A DNA stretch of 21,637 nucleotides from a virus. Both the position numbers and the translations under genes were made by a program. The notes below the pieces were generated by a model. It saw only the letters and a program-made list of their open reading frames with translations. It searched no databases and was not told the origin of the DNA. Shown piece after piece: positions 15,711-21,624 of this stretch. The stretch covers positions 1 through 21,637 of the IMG/VR virus record IMGVR_UViG_3300027861_002514; one strand, written 5' to 3'. Positions within the stretch are counted from its first letter, which is position 1. The number at the start of each line of letters is the position of its first letter.

Positions 15711-16938
15711 GCATGGATCGAATTTCATCTGGCGTTGCTGCTCCAGCCTTCACAAGCATCTCGGCAATTGCGATAAGCTGAGCTTCTCGGTCCACTGAAG
15801 AAGGTCCAATCTTGACGACCAGACTCTTATCATCTGCGAACTCATTAGCCAGATTCTGCGTGAAGTGCTGTGAAAACTGCTTGAGGATCGGGTCGATCGT
15901 CATCTTGCAGAACTGAATCAGGGCACCTTCCATGTTACTCTTGTTGGAGTCGGCGACCATCCCGAGAATTGCTTTTGGGACACCGTGTGTCGCCAGTGTA
16001 ATCTCCAGCGTCTTGTCCAGGGAGCCAGTGTAATCCAGTTCCTTCTGTGAGCTGTTCTGGAAAGAAGACTCCAGCTTCAGGCCAGAATGTACAATCATCG
16101 GCCGTCCGGAATGTTCACTCATGGAGTGCTGAGCCGCGACATTTGCCCACAGCTGGTGAACCTGGTGCGGCTGAAGCCTCTGGTCGGTCGAGAAGACCAT
16201 CCCTGGGGGAGCGAAGTTCTTGAACGTGTAGTACAGCCGCTCGTACATCTGATTCTCAAGCTCGATAGTCACAGCCGCCGCGCTAATAGACGGCTTGCCG
16301 TAGAATCGACCGTGCCCCTGCCAATCAAGGCTTGGATTCTTGATGTCGATCATCGAGTCTCGGTGAACATAGAAGTTGCCGGGCCCGGAACTGACTTCGT
16401 ACCCGCCAATCAAGTGCTCAGGATCAGGGATCGCCTTGCACCACTGAGAAGGCATCGGCCAGAGCTGTTTCGTAACGCCGAAGCCATTCTTGGCCTTGTA
16501 GATCATCGAGTTTCCAGTCGTCAGTCTCCAGCCTACGGCGTAAAACCATAGATCCCAGAGAGTGTCGATCGGATTGATGTCTTCGAATAGCTCCTGAAGC
16601 GGATGAGTATATTTCACCCTCTCAAGCTTGACGCCTGATTTACCTTCTGTTCGTCGCTGAACGACCACATCCTGCATCGCCACCATCTTAGCAATCGCAG
16701 AGATCGCCATGTAGGTAGAATTCTTGTACTGCTTGACGTAGGAGTTGCGATCTTCGGTCCAGTGAGCTGCAACTCGACCATCGAACTGGCTATTGACAGC
16801 CATCTGAGGGAATTGCTGCTCAACTGGAACCTGAGATATATTTCCGCCGTTTCCTGTCCCAACAACTGAGATTGTGTTGGCGAGAAGCGGGTCTCTACCT
16901 GCCTGGTCGATAATTGACGTCAGACTCGTTATCGGCAT
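15517..16938 (-). CDS. HK97-family portal protein
   Basis: A 473-residue portal, the ring through which DNA enters the head and onto which the neck is built. Recognisable segments in order are STYMAISAIAKMVAMQDVVV, HPLQELFEDINP, WYF-type aromatic helices (LWDLWFYAVGWRLTTGNSMI), LWPMPSQWCK, then GRFYGKPSISAA and NFAPPGMVFSTDQ. A later LDYTGSLDKTLEITLATHGV segment precedes a C-terminal acidic Ser/Glu/Pro tail. These fit the HK97/SPP1-class portal family. The start overlaps the end of the coiled-coil gene by 44 bases, with AAGGAAG upstream. The 3' end overlaps the opposite-strand gene by 194 bases. Confidence 0.92.
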   Translation of the reverse strand: MPITSLTSIIDQAGRDPLLANTISVVGTGNGGNISQVPVEQQFPQMAVNSQFDGRVAAHWTEDRNSYVKQYKNSTYMAISAIAKMVAMQDVVVQRRTEGKSGVKLERVKYTHPLQELFEDINPIDTLWDLWFYAVGWRLTTGNSMIYKAKNGFGVTKQLWPMPSQWCKAIPDPEHLIGGYEVSSGPGNFYVHRDSMIDIKNPSLDWQGHGRFYGKPSISAAAVTIELENQMYERLYYTFKNFAPPGMVFSTDQRLQPHQVHQLWANVAAQHSMSEHSGRPMIVHSGLKLESSFQNSSQKELDYTGSLDKTLEITLATHGVPKAILGMVADSNKSNMEGALIQFCKMTIDPILKQFSQHFTQNLANEFADDKSLVVKIGPSSVDREAQLIAIAEMLVKAGAATPDEIRSMLMDWDPMNSPHGSKAVMVSGFQSIDQETGLPDGAEQSESAPEPKNTPASEETVEVGRAVLGGRS

Positions 16939-17314
16939 TTGAATCTTCCTTGATTCCGGTGTGAGTTCTGGCCATCTCGACCTGAGCAGCCGCTGTTATG
17001 TGTTCAAGCTTCCGGAGCTCAATATCACGATGGATCATTGATTGCTGCTGAGCAACCACCTGATCTGTCAGCATGATTTGATTGTCCTTGGCCTCAACGA
17101 CAAGTTCGTACTGCTCGCATTCGACTTTCAGAGTAGCAATCTCTCTCTTGAGCTGGTTGACCACATCTTCTGATCTCTCAGACTCTCGATCAGCTTTAAG
17201 GGCACGATCAGAAAGAGAACGACACTCTGTGCATTTCTTGCTGTAGCGGTTCTGGCTCGCCTTAACCTCTGCAGATATAAAGCCAGCCAGCCAACTTCTA
17301 AAGTAAGTAATCAT
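16895..17314 (-). CDS. Small coiled-coil protein, first gene of the structural operon (139 aa)
   Basis: Leader gene of the leftward operon, with a GGGAAGGAA ribosome site. The N-terminus (MITYFRSWLAGFISAEV) is a short hydrophobic, possibly membrane-associating helix. A CTEC pair follows near residue 29. Residues ~35-110 are a long charged helix with heptad-like spacing (VVNQLKREIATLKVECEQYE) and the C-terminus is polar. The function is unknown. A holin or spanin role is conceivable from the N-terminal helix but unsupported. Position beside the portal suggests a head or packaging accessory. Confidence 0.65.
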   Translation of the reverse strand: MITYFRSWLAGFISAEVKASQNRYSKKCTECRSLSDRALKADRESERSEDVVNQLKREIATLKVECEQYELVVEAKDNQIMLTDQVVAQQQSMIHRDIELRKLEHITAAAQVEMARTHTGIKEDSNADNESDVNYRPGR

Positions 17315-17342
17315 TCGGTTCCTTCCCGGGAATACGGGGTGA

Positions 17343-17379
17343 TGATTACGTTAACCCTGTGCTCGCGTCAACTTGACTT
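17343..17379. promoter_or_regulatory. Back-to-back divergent promoter region
   Basis: The inverted repeat GTCAA-C-TTGAC (17368-17378) places two -35 boxes head to head. On the - strand, TTGACG (17372-17367) is followed by 18 bases and AATCAT (17348-17343), 28 bases before the first structural ATG. On the + strand, TTGACT (17374-17379) faces the ParB-like gene, but no convincing -10 follows at 16-18 bases. A TCACGTGA palindrome lies downstream (17415-17422). The region separates the leftward structural operon from the rightward genes. Confidence 0.45.
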
Positions 17380-17449
17380 CCCTTGGAACGGCAATTGTGT
17401 TTAGCATGAAAAATTCACGTGACACACATCCTTGGGAAGGGAATTCCAA

Positions 17450-18400
17450 ATGTCAGCTGTAATTGAAGCAACGGAAAACAAGTCAGACCAAATCAAATGG
17501 GTCACTCCTCAACTCCTTAAGCATCACCCGATCAACGAGAAGATCTACGGAATTGAGCCAGTCGACAAGAACCTGATGGATTCGATCAGGACTGGCGGGA
17601 TCATTGAAGAGATTCAGGTAACGCCTGAGTATGTCATCATATCGGGGCACCGCCGAACAATCGCCGCGATTGAACTGGAACTAGAGTCAGTGCCGGTTCG
17701 TCTTCGATACGATCTCGACACTCCGGAGAAAGTCGAGTGGGCCCTCATTGAGGCAAACCGAACCCAGCGGGACAAGACGCTGGAGCAGAAGATTCGCGAA
17801 ATCATGACCATCACTGAGAAGGTCAAGAAGTTTCGTATGGAAGTAAACGCTCGATACGAGACCAAGGACCTTGGAGAGATCGCCAAACTGGAAGAGATCG
17901 ACGCCGAGCAGGTCAATACCTCAAACGCTGACGAGATGCAGGAATTCGTACGGGACAACTTCAACCCGGAGAAGAACAAGAAGAATTCCGCCCTGCTAAT
18001 TGCCCTGAATCACTACAATATCTCAGAACTTCACTACAAAAAAGCCAGAAAGGCGATGCTGGCCATTGACGAGTTCGAATCTGCGGGTAAGATCACCGAA
18101 GCAAAGGAAGTCAGACATGCTTTGAATTCCTACGGCTTCAAGAGGTTTGACGACGTTGTCAATCGCCTGCGAGGCGTAAAGACAGTCAAGAAGTCTGAGC
18201 GTCCTTCGGCTCTAGCTAAGAAATCTATCGAAAGCTTTGAGCAGGCAATTGAGTGCCTGCCAGAAGGAAACAGCCACATCGCCCGTGCCGGAATGGCACT
18301 GGGAATGATGAAGGCGGTCAGGGATGAGATTATTCGACTGCACGTTTCCAAAGAAGTTGAACCCAAGACTGAAAAGGTTGTGACCGATGACGATTCGTAA
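17450..18400 (+). CDS. ParB/Srx-like N-terminal domain protein (316 aa)
   Basis: The start at 17450 has a strong GGGAAGGGA ribosome site 8 bases upstream. Residues ~15-95 match the ParB N-terminal (ParB/sulfiredoxin-fold) layout: HPINEKIYGIEPVDKNLMDS, then GIIEEIQVTPEYVIISGHRR, with GHRR as the family's conserved box, and VPVRLRYDLDTPE. After it comes a charged helical region (about 105-280) without a recognised HTH. Phage ParB-like proteins are used as regulators, nucleases or partition factors; no ParA is nearby, so partition is not supported. The catalytic or CTP-binding state cannot be read here. It overlaps the next gene by 14 bases. Confidence 0.75.
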   Translation: MSAVIEATENKSDQIKWVTPQLLKHHPINEKIYGIEPVDKNLMDSIRTGGIIEEIQVTPEYVIISGHRRTIAAIELELESVPVRLRYDLDTPEKVEWALIEANRTQRDKTLEQKIREIMTITEKVKKFRMEVNARYETKDLGEIAKLEEIDAEQVNTSNADEMQEFVRDNFNPEKNKKNSALLIALNHYNISELHYKKARKAMLAIDEFESAGKITEAKEVRHALNSYGFKRFDDVVNRLRGVKTVKKSERPSALAKKSIESFEQAIECLPEGNSHIARAGMALGMMKAVRDEIIRLHVSKEVEPKTEKVVTDDDS

Positions 18401-18932
18401 AATGGCGACCCGAGACATTCCTGTTGTATCTGCGATCGACTCTGAGCTGTACAAGAACGCAATCACAGAGACGGAACTACTGCAAGAGATTACCGACAAG
18501 AATAACGGCACTAAGAATCCGCTGACTGCACCGATTGTAGCAGTTAACGACCAGGGGGAAGTGGTCGGGTACACAAGATTCGATCGACGAGTGGGTACCA
18601 CTGACTCACTTGCTATCTTCAGAATCTCCACTGCTCCCGGGCAGGGGCGGCAGGGAGTCGCTACTGAAATGGTAATGCATGTTCGATCAAAGCTTAAGGA
18701 GATGAAGTGCAACTCGATCTTCGCAAAGGTTCATCAGGATCGAATCCCTGCCATGAACCTGTTCGCGAAGTGCGGCTTCAACTGCACCGGAACTGAGGAT
18801 GTCTCGCAAGGCGACGAATCCTTCGAAGCGTACGACTTCGAATACTCGGTCCCGCTGGACGACCGCAACCCACGGCACATTGCAAGTATCGCGAAAGCCT
18901 GTCGTGAAGAACGAGCAGGGAAAGAGGAATAG
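18387..18932 (+). CDS. GNAT-family N-acetyltransferase (181 aa)
   Basis: The acetyl-CoA-binding loop QGRQGVA lies at residues 86-92 after the strand LAIFRIST, followed by a helix (TEMVMHVRSKLKE). Next come SIFAKVHQDRIPAMNLFAKCGF (given in two parts: residues 110-120 and 121-131), which form the C-terminal GNAT strand and helix. The N-terminal half carries the strand VAVNDQGEVVGYTRF. The substrate is unknown; RimI-like protein or small-molecule targets are both possible. The gene overlaps the ParB-like gene, so the two are probably co-translated. The tRNA-like element begins 9 bases after its stop. Confidence 0.85.
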   Translation: MTIRKMATRDIPVVSAIDSELYKNAITETELLQEITDKNNGTKNPLTAPIVAVNDQGEVVGYTRFDRRVGTTDSLAIFRISTAPGQGRQGVATEMVMHVRSKLKEMKCNSIFAKVHQDRIPAMNLFAKCGFNCTGTEDVSQGDESFEAYDFEYSVPLDDRNPRHIASIAKACREERAGKEE

Positions 18933-18941
18933 AACCTCATA

Positions 18942-19013
18942 GGAAGAGATGACAGCTGGAGCGTCACCGCTATCGTAAGACGGCATTCGCAGGTTCGATT
19001 CCTGCCTCTTCCT
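18942..19013 (+). tRNA. tRNA-like element, probable tRNA-Thr (anticodon CGT), atypical
   Basis: A perfect 7-bp acceptor stem (GGAAGAG 18942-18948 with CTCTTCC 19006-19012) and a perfect T-arm (GCAGG-TTCGATT-CCTGC, 18989-19005) are clear. The D-arm (GAC/GTC around AGCTGGAGC) is short or shifted. The anticodon arm CCGCT-ATCGTAA-GACGG (18967-18983) has a C/A mismatch and a T-G pair. The loop reads T33-CGT-AA, giving anticodon CGT (Thr). Position 8 is A instead of U, and no CCA is encoded. The length is 72 nt to the discriminator. It could be functional, degenerate, or a tRNA mimic. It is followed by a strong terminator and co-directional with the GNAT gene. Confidence 0.6.
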
Positions 19014-19014
19014 C

Positions 19015-19036
19015 TCTCCGGGGTAGTATCCGGAGA
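19015..19036 (+). other. Short hairpin just 3' of the tRNA-like element
   Basis: TCTCCGG (19015-19021) pairs with CCGGAGA (19030-19036) around an 8-base loop. No T-run follows, so it is not a terminator. It may serve as a processing or stability signal for the tRNA-like transcript. Confidence 0.4.
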
Positions 19037-19094
19037 AATCCAAGAGTTCGTGTTAAGTCAGTTTGTGCCTTAAGATTGAACCCTTGGTTGCCAT

Positions 19095-19142
19095 AAAGTC
19101 TTCGCCTGACAGGACACCTTAGGGTGCAGGCGAAGACTTTTT
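19095..19142 (+). terminator. Strong rho-independent terminator
   Basis: A perfect 14-bp stem (19095-19108 with 19127-19140) continues inside to a 4-bp CACC/GGTG stem with a TTAG loop, and ends in TTTTT (19138-19142). It would end the ParB-like/GNAT/tRNA-like transcript. Reading leftward there is only a short T-run, so it acts mainly rightward. Confidence 0.9.
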
Positions 19143-19163
19143 ACTTATCGAAGAAGGAAGAAA

Positions 19164-19586
19164 ATGACCAATAGATCATTCAAGAGCAAACTCGTTGGTG
19201 ACAAAGTCTTTGTCGTGCACCAGAACGATCGGTACCGAAGCAGTAAGGGGCTTACTCCTAAAACAGAGACACTCTCCATCTGTAAGATCGGCAGGAAATA
19301 CCTCTACCTCGAAGGGTGGCAGAATCAAAAGTTCTTCAAAGATAATGGAGTCAGTGCGCATCACGAAGACAGCAACGCCAGATCTAATGGAGTGGGATTT
19401 GATGTTTACCACTCCGAGGACGATTACAAACAGGAGCAACACGAAAAGCTAGAACTCTCTCGCCTTGAAAGGCGGATGATATCAAGTAGATGGAACAGAA
19501 GCCTCACCAGGCTGTCACCAGATACAGTTAATGAGATTCACAAGATCTTGGATACGGAAGGCGTCGACAGAAACATCGAAGATTGA
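19164..19586 (+). CDS. Unrecognised small protein (140 aa)
   Basis: Starts after the terminator with an AAGGAAG ribosome site. The N-terminal half looks like a small beta-barrel-type domain: DKVFVVHQNDRYRSS, then KTETLSICKIGRKYLYLEGW. The C-terminal half is helical and charged (QEQHEKLELSRLERRMISSR). Phages often encode short proteins of this style of unknown function. Its TGA stop lies inside a TTGACT promoter-like box. No family recognised. Confidence 0.65.
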   Translation: MTNRSFKSKLVGDKVFVVHQNDRYRSSKGLTPKTETLSICKIGRKYLYLEGWQNQKFFKDNGVSAHHEDSNARSNGVGFDVYHSEDDYKQEQHEKLELSRLERRMISSRWNRSLTRLSPDTVNEIHKILDTEGVDRNIED

Positions 19587-19612
19587 CTTCCTGATGTTCA
19601 AGATTGTACAGT
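19583..19612 (+). promoter_or_regulatory. Promoter candidate for the membrane protein/receiver/exonuclease cluster
   Basis: TTGACT (19583-19588), which contains the TGA stop of the preceding gene, is followed after 18 bases by TACAGT (19607-19612, 4/6 match to the -10 consensus). The next gene starts about 85 bases downstream. The leader also holds a CTGCCC/GGGCAG inverted repeat. No other convincing promoter was seen in this gap. Confidence 0.4.
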
Positions 19613-19695
19613 AACTGCCCTATTCGTGTCGCATGTCCGGGCAGGCACCTGCGAAGTAACTAATTGCAAGGGAAAGTCAACAAAAAGGGGCAGGG

Positions 19696-20055
19696 ATGCC
19701 TGACGCGACAGAGATTCTAAATACCGCTGCGAACAGAGGCGATGGAACCTATCTCGCTATCGCAACAATGGTGCTGTGCGGTCTGGTAATGTCTGGCATG
19801 GGGTACATGCAGCTGAAGCTCTGGAGGGAACTCCGAGGTGACATCCAGAGCGACCGAAAAAGCACACGCAAGGCGATTGAGGCTATATCAATAACCAACC
19901 TCGGGATACAGCAGACGTTAGGGGTGATTTCGCTGACTACGACAAGGGAAGGGCCAACTACCCCTGACGATTGCCGAGAATACCACAAGCGAGCTGAAGC
20001 AGTCTTTAAGATACAAGAAGAACAGAGAGCATTTCTTGAAAAGGTACTCTCGTGA
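19696..20055 (+). CDS. Small single-helix membrane protein (119 aa)
   Basis: Residues ~18-38 form one hydrophobic helix (TYLAIATMVLCGLVMSGMGY) after a short polar N-terminus. The remaining ~80 residues are polar and helical, with Arg/Lys just after the helix, which favours N-out/C-in topology. A coiled-coil-like C-terminus (EYHKRAEAVFKIQEEQRAFL) could bind a partner. Its stop overlaps the GTG start of the receiver gene, so the two are translationally coupled. A holin-like role is possible by size, but no endolysin lies next to it. A membrane anchor or sensor partner for the receiver is an alternative. Confidence 0.6.
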   Translation: MPDATEILNTAANRGDGTYLAIATMVLCGLVMSGMGYMQLKLWRELRGDIQSDRKSTRKAIEAISITNLGIQQTLGVISLTTTREGPTTPDDCREYHKRAEAVFKIQEEQRAFLEKVLS

Positions 20056-20396
20056 AGAGAGTAGTCGTCCTTGATGACGACGCCCTTCAAGTGTTAATGA
20101 TAGAAGGGCTCCTCGATAGCAGGGGAATCCAATGCAGGGACTGGTCCAAGAATAAAGATCTTAGCGACACTCGGGCGGTTATCTGCGACTGGCTAATGCC
20201 AGAAAGCTGGACCAAGTATCGCTACGACCTGATAGAGAAGGCGACAGAGATAGGTATTCCTGTCGCGATATACACAGTCGGCGGAACTACTCGCGAAATC
20301 CTAAGTGAGACATATCCAGGGGTCGACCTGGATGTCATCCAGAAGTCACAAGACAGAGGCAGCCTAGTCAAGTGGCTCACTAAAAACGGACTCTGA
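20052..20396 (+). CDS. Stand-alone response-regulator receiver-like protein (114 aa)
   Basis: GTG start overlapping the upstream stop, with AAAAGG upstream. All landmark residues of a CheY-type receiver appear in order: an acidic cluster D8-D10 after the first strand (RVVVLDDD), the phosphoacceptor D46 in AVICDWLMP, T75 in AIYTVGG, and K98 in DVIQKSQD. Spacings are close to those of CheY, with a shorter first half. There is no output domain. A phosphorylation-controlled switch or a decoy for a host kinase is plausible. It overlaps the membrane protein gene upstream and lies 2 bases before the exonuclease gene, so it is likely cotranscribed with both. Confidence 0.75.
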   Translation: MKRVVVLDDDALQVLMIEGLLDSRGIQCRDWSKNKDLSDTRAVICDWLMPESWTKYRYDLIEKATEIGIPVAIYTVGGTTREILSETYPGVDLDVIQKSQDRGSLVKWLTKNGL

Positions 20397-20398
20397 AA

Positions 20399-21178
20399 AT
20401 GCTATCAAACAGCGATGCCTCTAATCTAAGTGGCAAAGTCGTAGTCGTGGACCTGTCGTACCTGATTCACAGGTCATTCAAAGCTGGCGGGTTACGGCCG
20501 ACAGTCTACCCACACCCGGACGCAGCGTCCGCCGTGGTCCCGATGACGATCCAGCGACTGAAGAGCACGCTTCGGCCGAGTGAGATTCACTTCGCCATCG
20601 AATCAGGACACAAGCATCGGGACGAGATACTCCCAAGCTACAAAACTCGTGATCCGAAGCCGCCAGAGCTGATCAGTGAATACGAAGCGATCGTGAGTGG
20701 ACTCTTGGAGAACGGAGAGTCCGTAGTGTTTGCGACCGACTTCGAAGCCGATGACGTCATGGCCACGATGGCCTATGAGCATGGCAGGAACTGCATACTC
20801 GTGACCGCAGACAAAGACATGCATCAGCTCTGTAATATCTGCCATCTCTATGATCCCTATAAGAAGGTTGAAGTTACCTCGCAGGACGTGATCGACAAAT
20901 GGGGAGTCAATCCTCGGCAACTTGGGGACCTGCTGGCTTTAATGGGAGACGATGCCGATTCGATCCCTGGTGTACCCAAGATTGGCCCTAAGACAGCAGC
21001 TACGCTGATCAAGGAGTACTACTGCCTTGATGACATCTTGGATGCGGCCGACGAAATGTCCGAGAAAACCGGAAAAGTTATGTGGAAATCGCTTGTGGAA
21101 AATAAGCACGACGCTATCATGAGCCGTCGACTGGTGCGACTGGTCACTGATGTGAAAATCGAATCACTGGAGAAGTGA
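20399..21178 (+). CDS. 5'-3' exonuclease / flap endonuclease (259 aa)
   Basis: Acts on nicks and flaps during DNA replication, repair or recombination. Family landmarks are in order: metal ligand D18 in VVVDLSYLIHRSF, R74 and YKTRDPKPPE (81-90), EADD at 116-119, TADKD at 136-140, and GDDADSIPGVPKIGPKTA at 183-200, the helix-3-turn-helix DNA-binding segment with its last metal aspartates. The size is typical for phage versions (T5/T7-like exonucleases and the N-domain of Pol I). No DNA polymerase domain is attached. It ends in a TGATG overlap with the next small ORF. Confidence 0.9.
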   Translation: MLSNSDASNLSGKVVVVDLSYLIHRSFKAGGLRPTVYPHPDAASAVVPMTIQRLKSTLRPSEIHFAIESGHKHRDEILPSYKTRDPKPPELISEYEAIVSGLLENGESVVFATDFEADDVMATMAYEHGRNCILVTADKDMHQLCNICHLYDPYKKVEVTSQDVIDKWGVNPRQLGDLLALMGDDADSIPGVPKIGPKTAATLIKEYYCLDDILDAADEMSEKTGKVMWKSLVENKHDAIMSRRLVRLVTDVKIESLEK

Positions 21179-21336
21179 TGTCCGAGGAAAGGTATGATCT
21201 GTGGTTCGCAACCCTGAGTGAAATGTTCGCCCAAATAGAACTGGCAAGCCCAGTCGAGGATCAGCAAAAGAGCAACGAGAAAGACTTCCCTGACGACGAC
21301 AATAGACTCAGTACCATCGTAATCAGCAGGAACTAA
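21178..21336 (+). CDS. Small acidic ORF (52 aa)
   Basis: ATG overlaps the exonuclease stop (TGATG). The product, starting MSEERYDLWFATLSEMF, is acidic with a helical first half and a Ser/Asp-rich second half (DFPDDDNRLSTIVISRN). No homology recognised. The overlap suggests real translation by coupling; at 52 codons it could still be spurious. Confidence 0.45.
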   Translation: MSEERYDLWFATLSEMFAQIELASPVEDQQKSNEKDFPDDDNRLSTIVISRN

Positions 21337-21350
21337 CCGCCGCCAAACGT

Positions 21351-21370
21351 TCGCAACGAGCTCGTTGCGA
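21351..21370. promoter_or_regulatory. Perfect 20-bp palindrome, operator candidate
   Basis: TCGCAACGAG followed directly by CTCGTTGCGA is an uninterrupted inverted repeat with no loop and no T-run, so it fits a dimer-binding operator better than a terminator. It lies about 40 bases before the small winged-helix-like gene, so autoregulation is possible. Confidence 0.5.
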
Positions 21371-21411
21371 TAAGATAGATATGAACACCTGACCCTGAAA
21401 TGGTGATTAAC

Positions 21412-21624
21412 ATGAATGCACTGATGGCGATTATCCGATGCCTGCACTATCGTCCGTGGCAGAGTGTCGAGCAGATAGGAAAGCGGACACGGCTTATCCC
21501 AGAGTTCGTCAAGAAGGTGATTCACGCTGAAATCGCCTACGAGAAGCGAACCGAAGGCAAGGGCGAGAACAAGGTCACGCTTTACCGACTGAAAGATCGA
21601 TCGGATGAGTTATCGCCTGACTAG
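21412..21624 (+). CDS. Small winged-helix-like protein (70 aa)
   Basis: Helices and wing are suggested by MNALMAIIRCLHYRPWQSVE, then IGKRTRLIPEFVKKVIHAEI and a two-strand wing with KRTEGKGENKVTLYRLKD. This is like the short wHTH DNA-binding proteins of phages and mobile elements. The start at 21412 has GGTG upstream; an in-frame ATG at 21400 has no ribosome site. The protein ends just before the window edge. A regulator of this region is plausible, and the 20-bp palindrome upstream is a candidate site. Confidence 0.6.
   Translation: MNALMAIIRCLHYRPWQSVEQIGKRTRLIPEFVKKVIHAEIAYEKRTEGKGENKVTLYRLKDRSDELSPD

Noticed and set aside
18942-19013. Interpretation of the tRNA 3' end as a prophage attachment site
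   Set aside because: The whole tRNA-like element is present, no integrase is visible and no second copy of its 3' end was found in the window, so there is no support for att.
18687-19043. - strand frame over the GNAT 3' end and the tRNA-like element
   Set aside because: Its ESNLRMPSYDS-like start is typical of spurious proteins translated from the antisense of tRNA genes.
19675-19680. TTGACT on the - strand in the leader of the membrane protein gene
   Set aside because: No -10 at suitable spacing and it would point into a strong terminator, with no leftward gene before it.
21019-21525. 168-residue - strand frame opposite the exonuclease end and winged-helix gene
   Set aside because: Overlaps two better-supported + strand genes and has no recognised motif or ribosome site.
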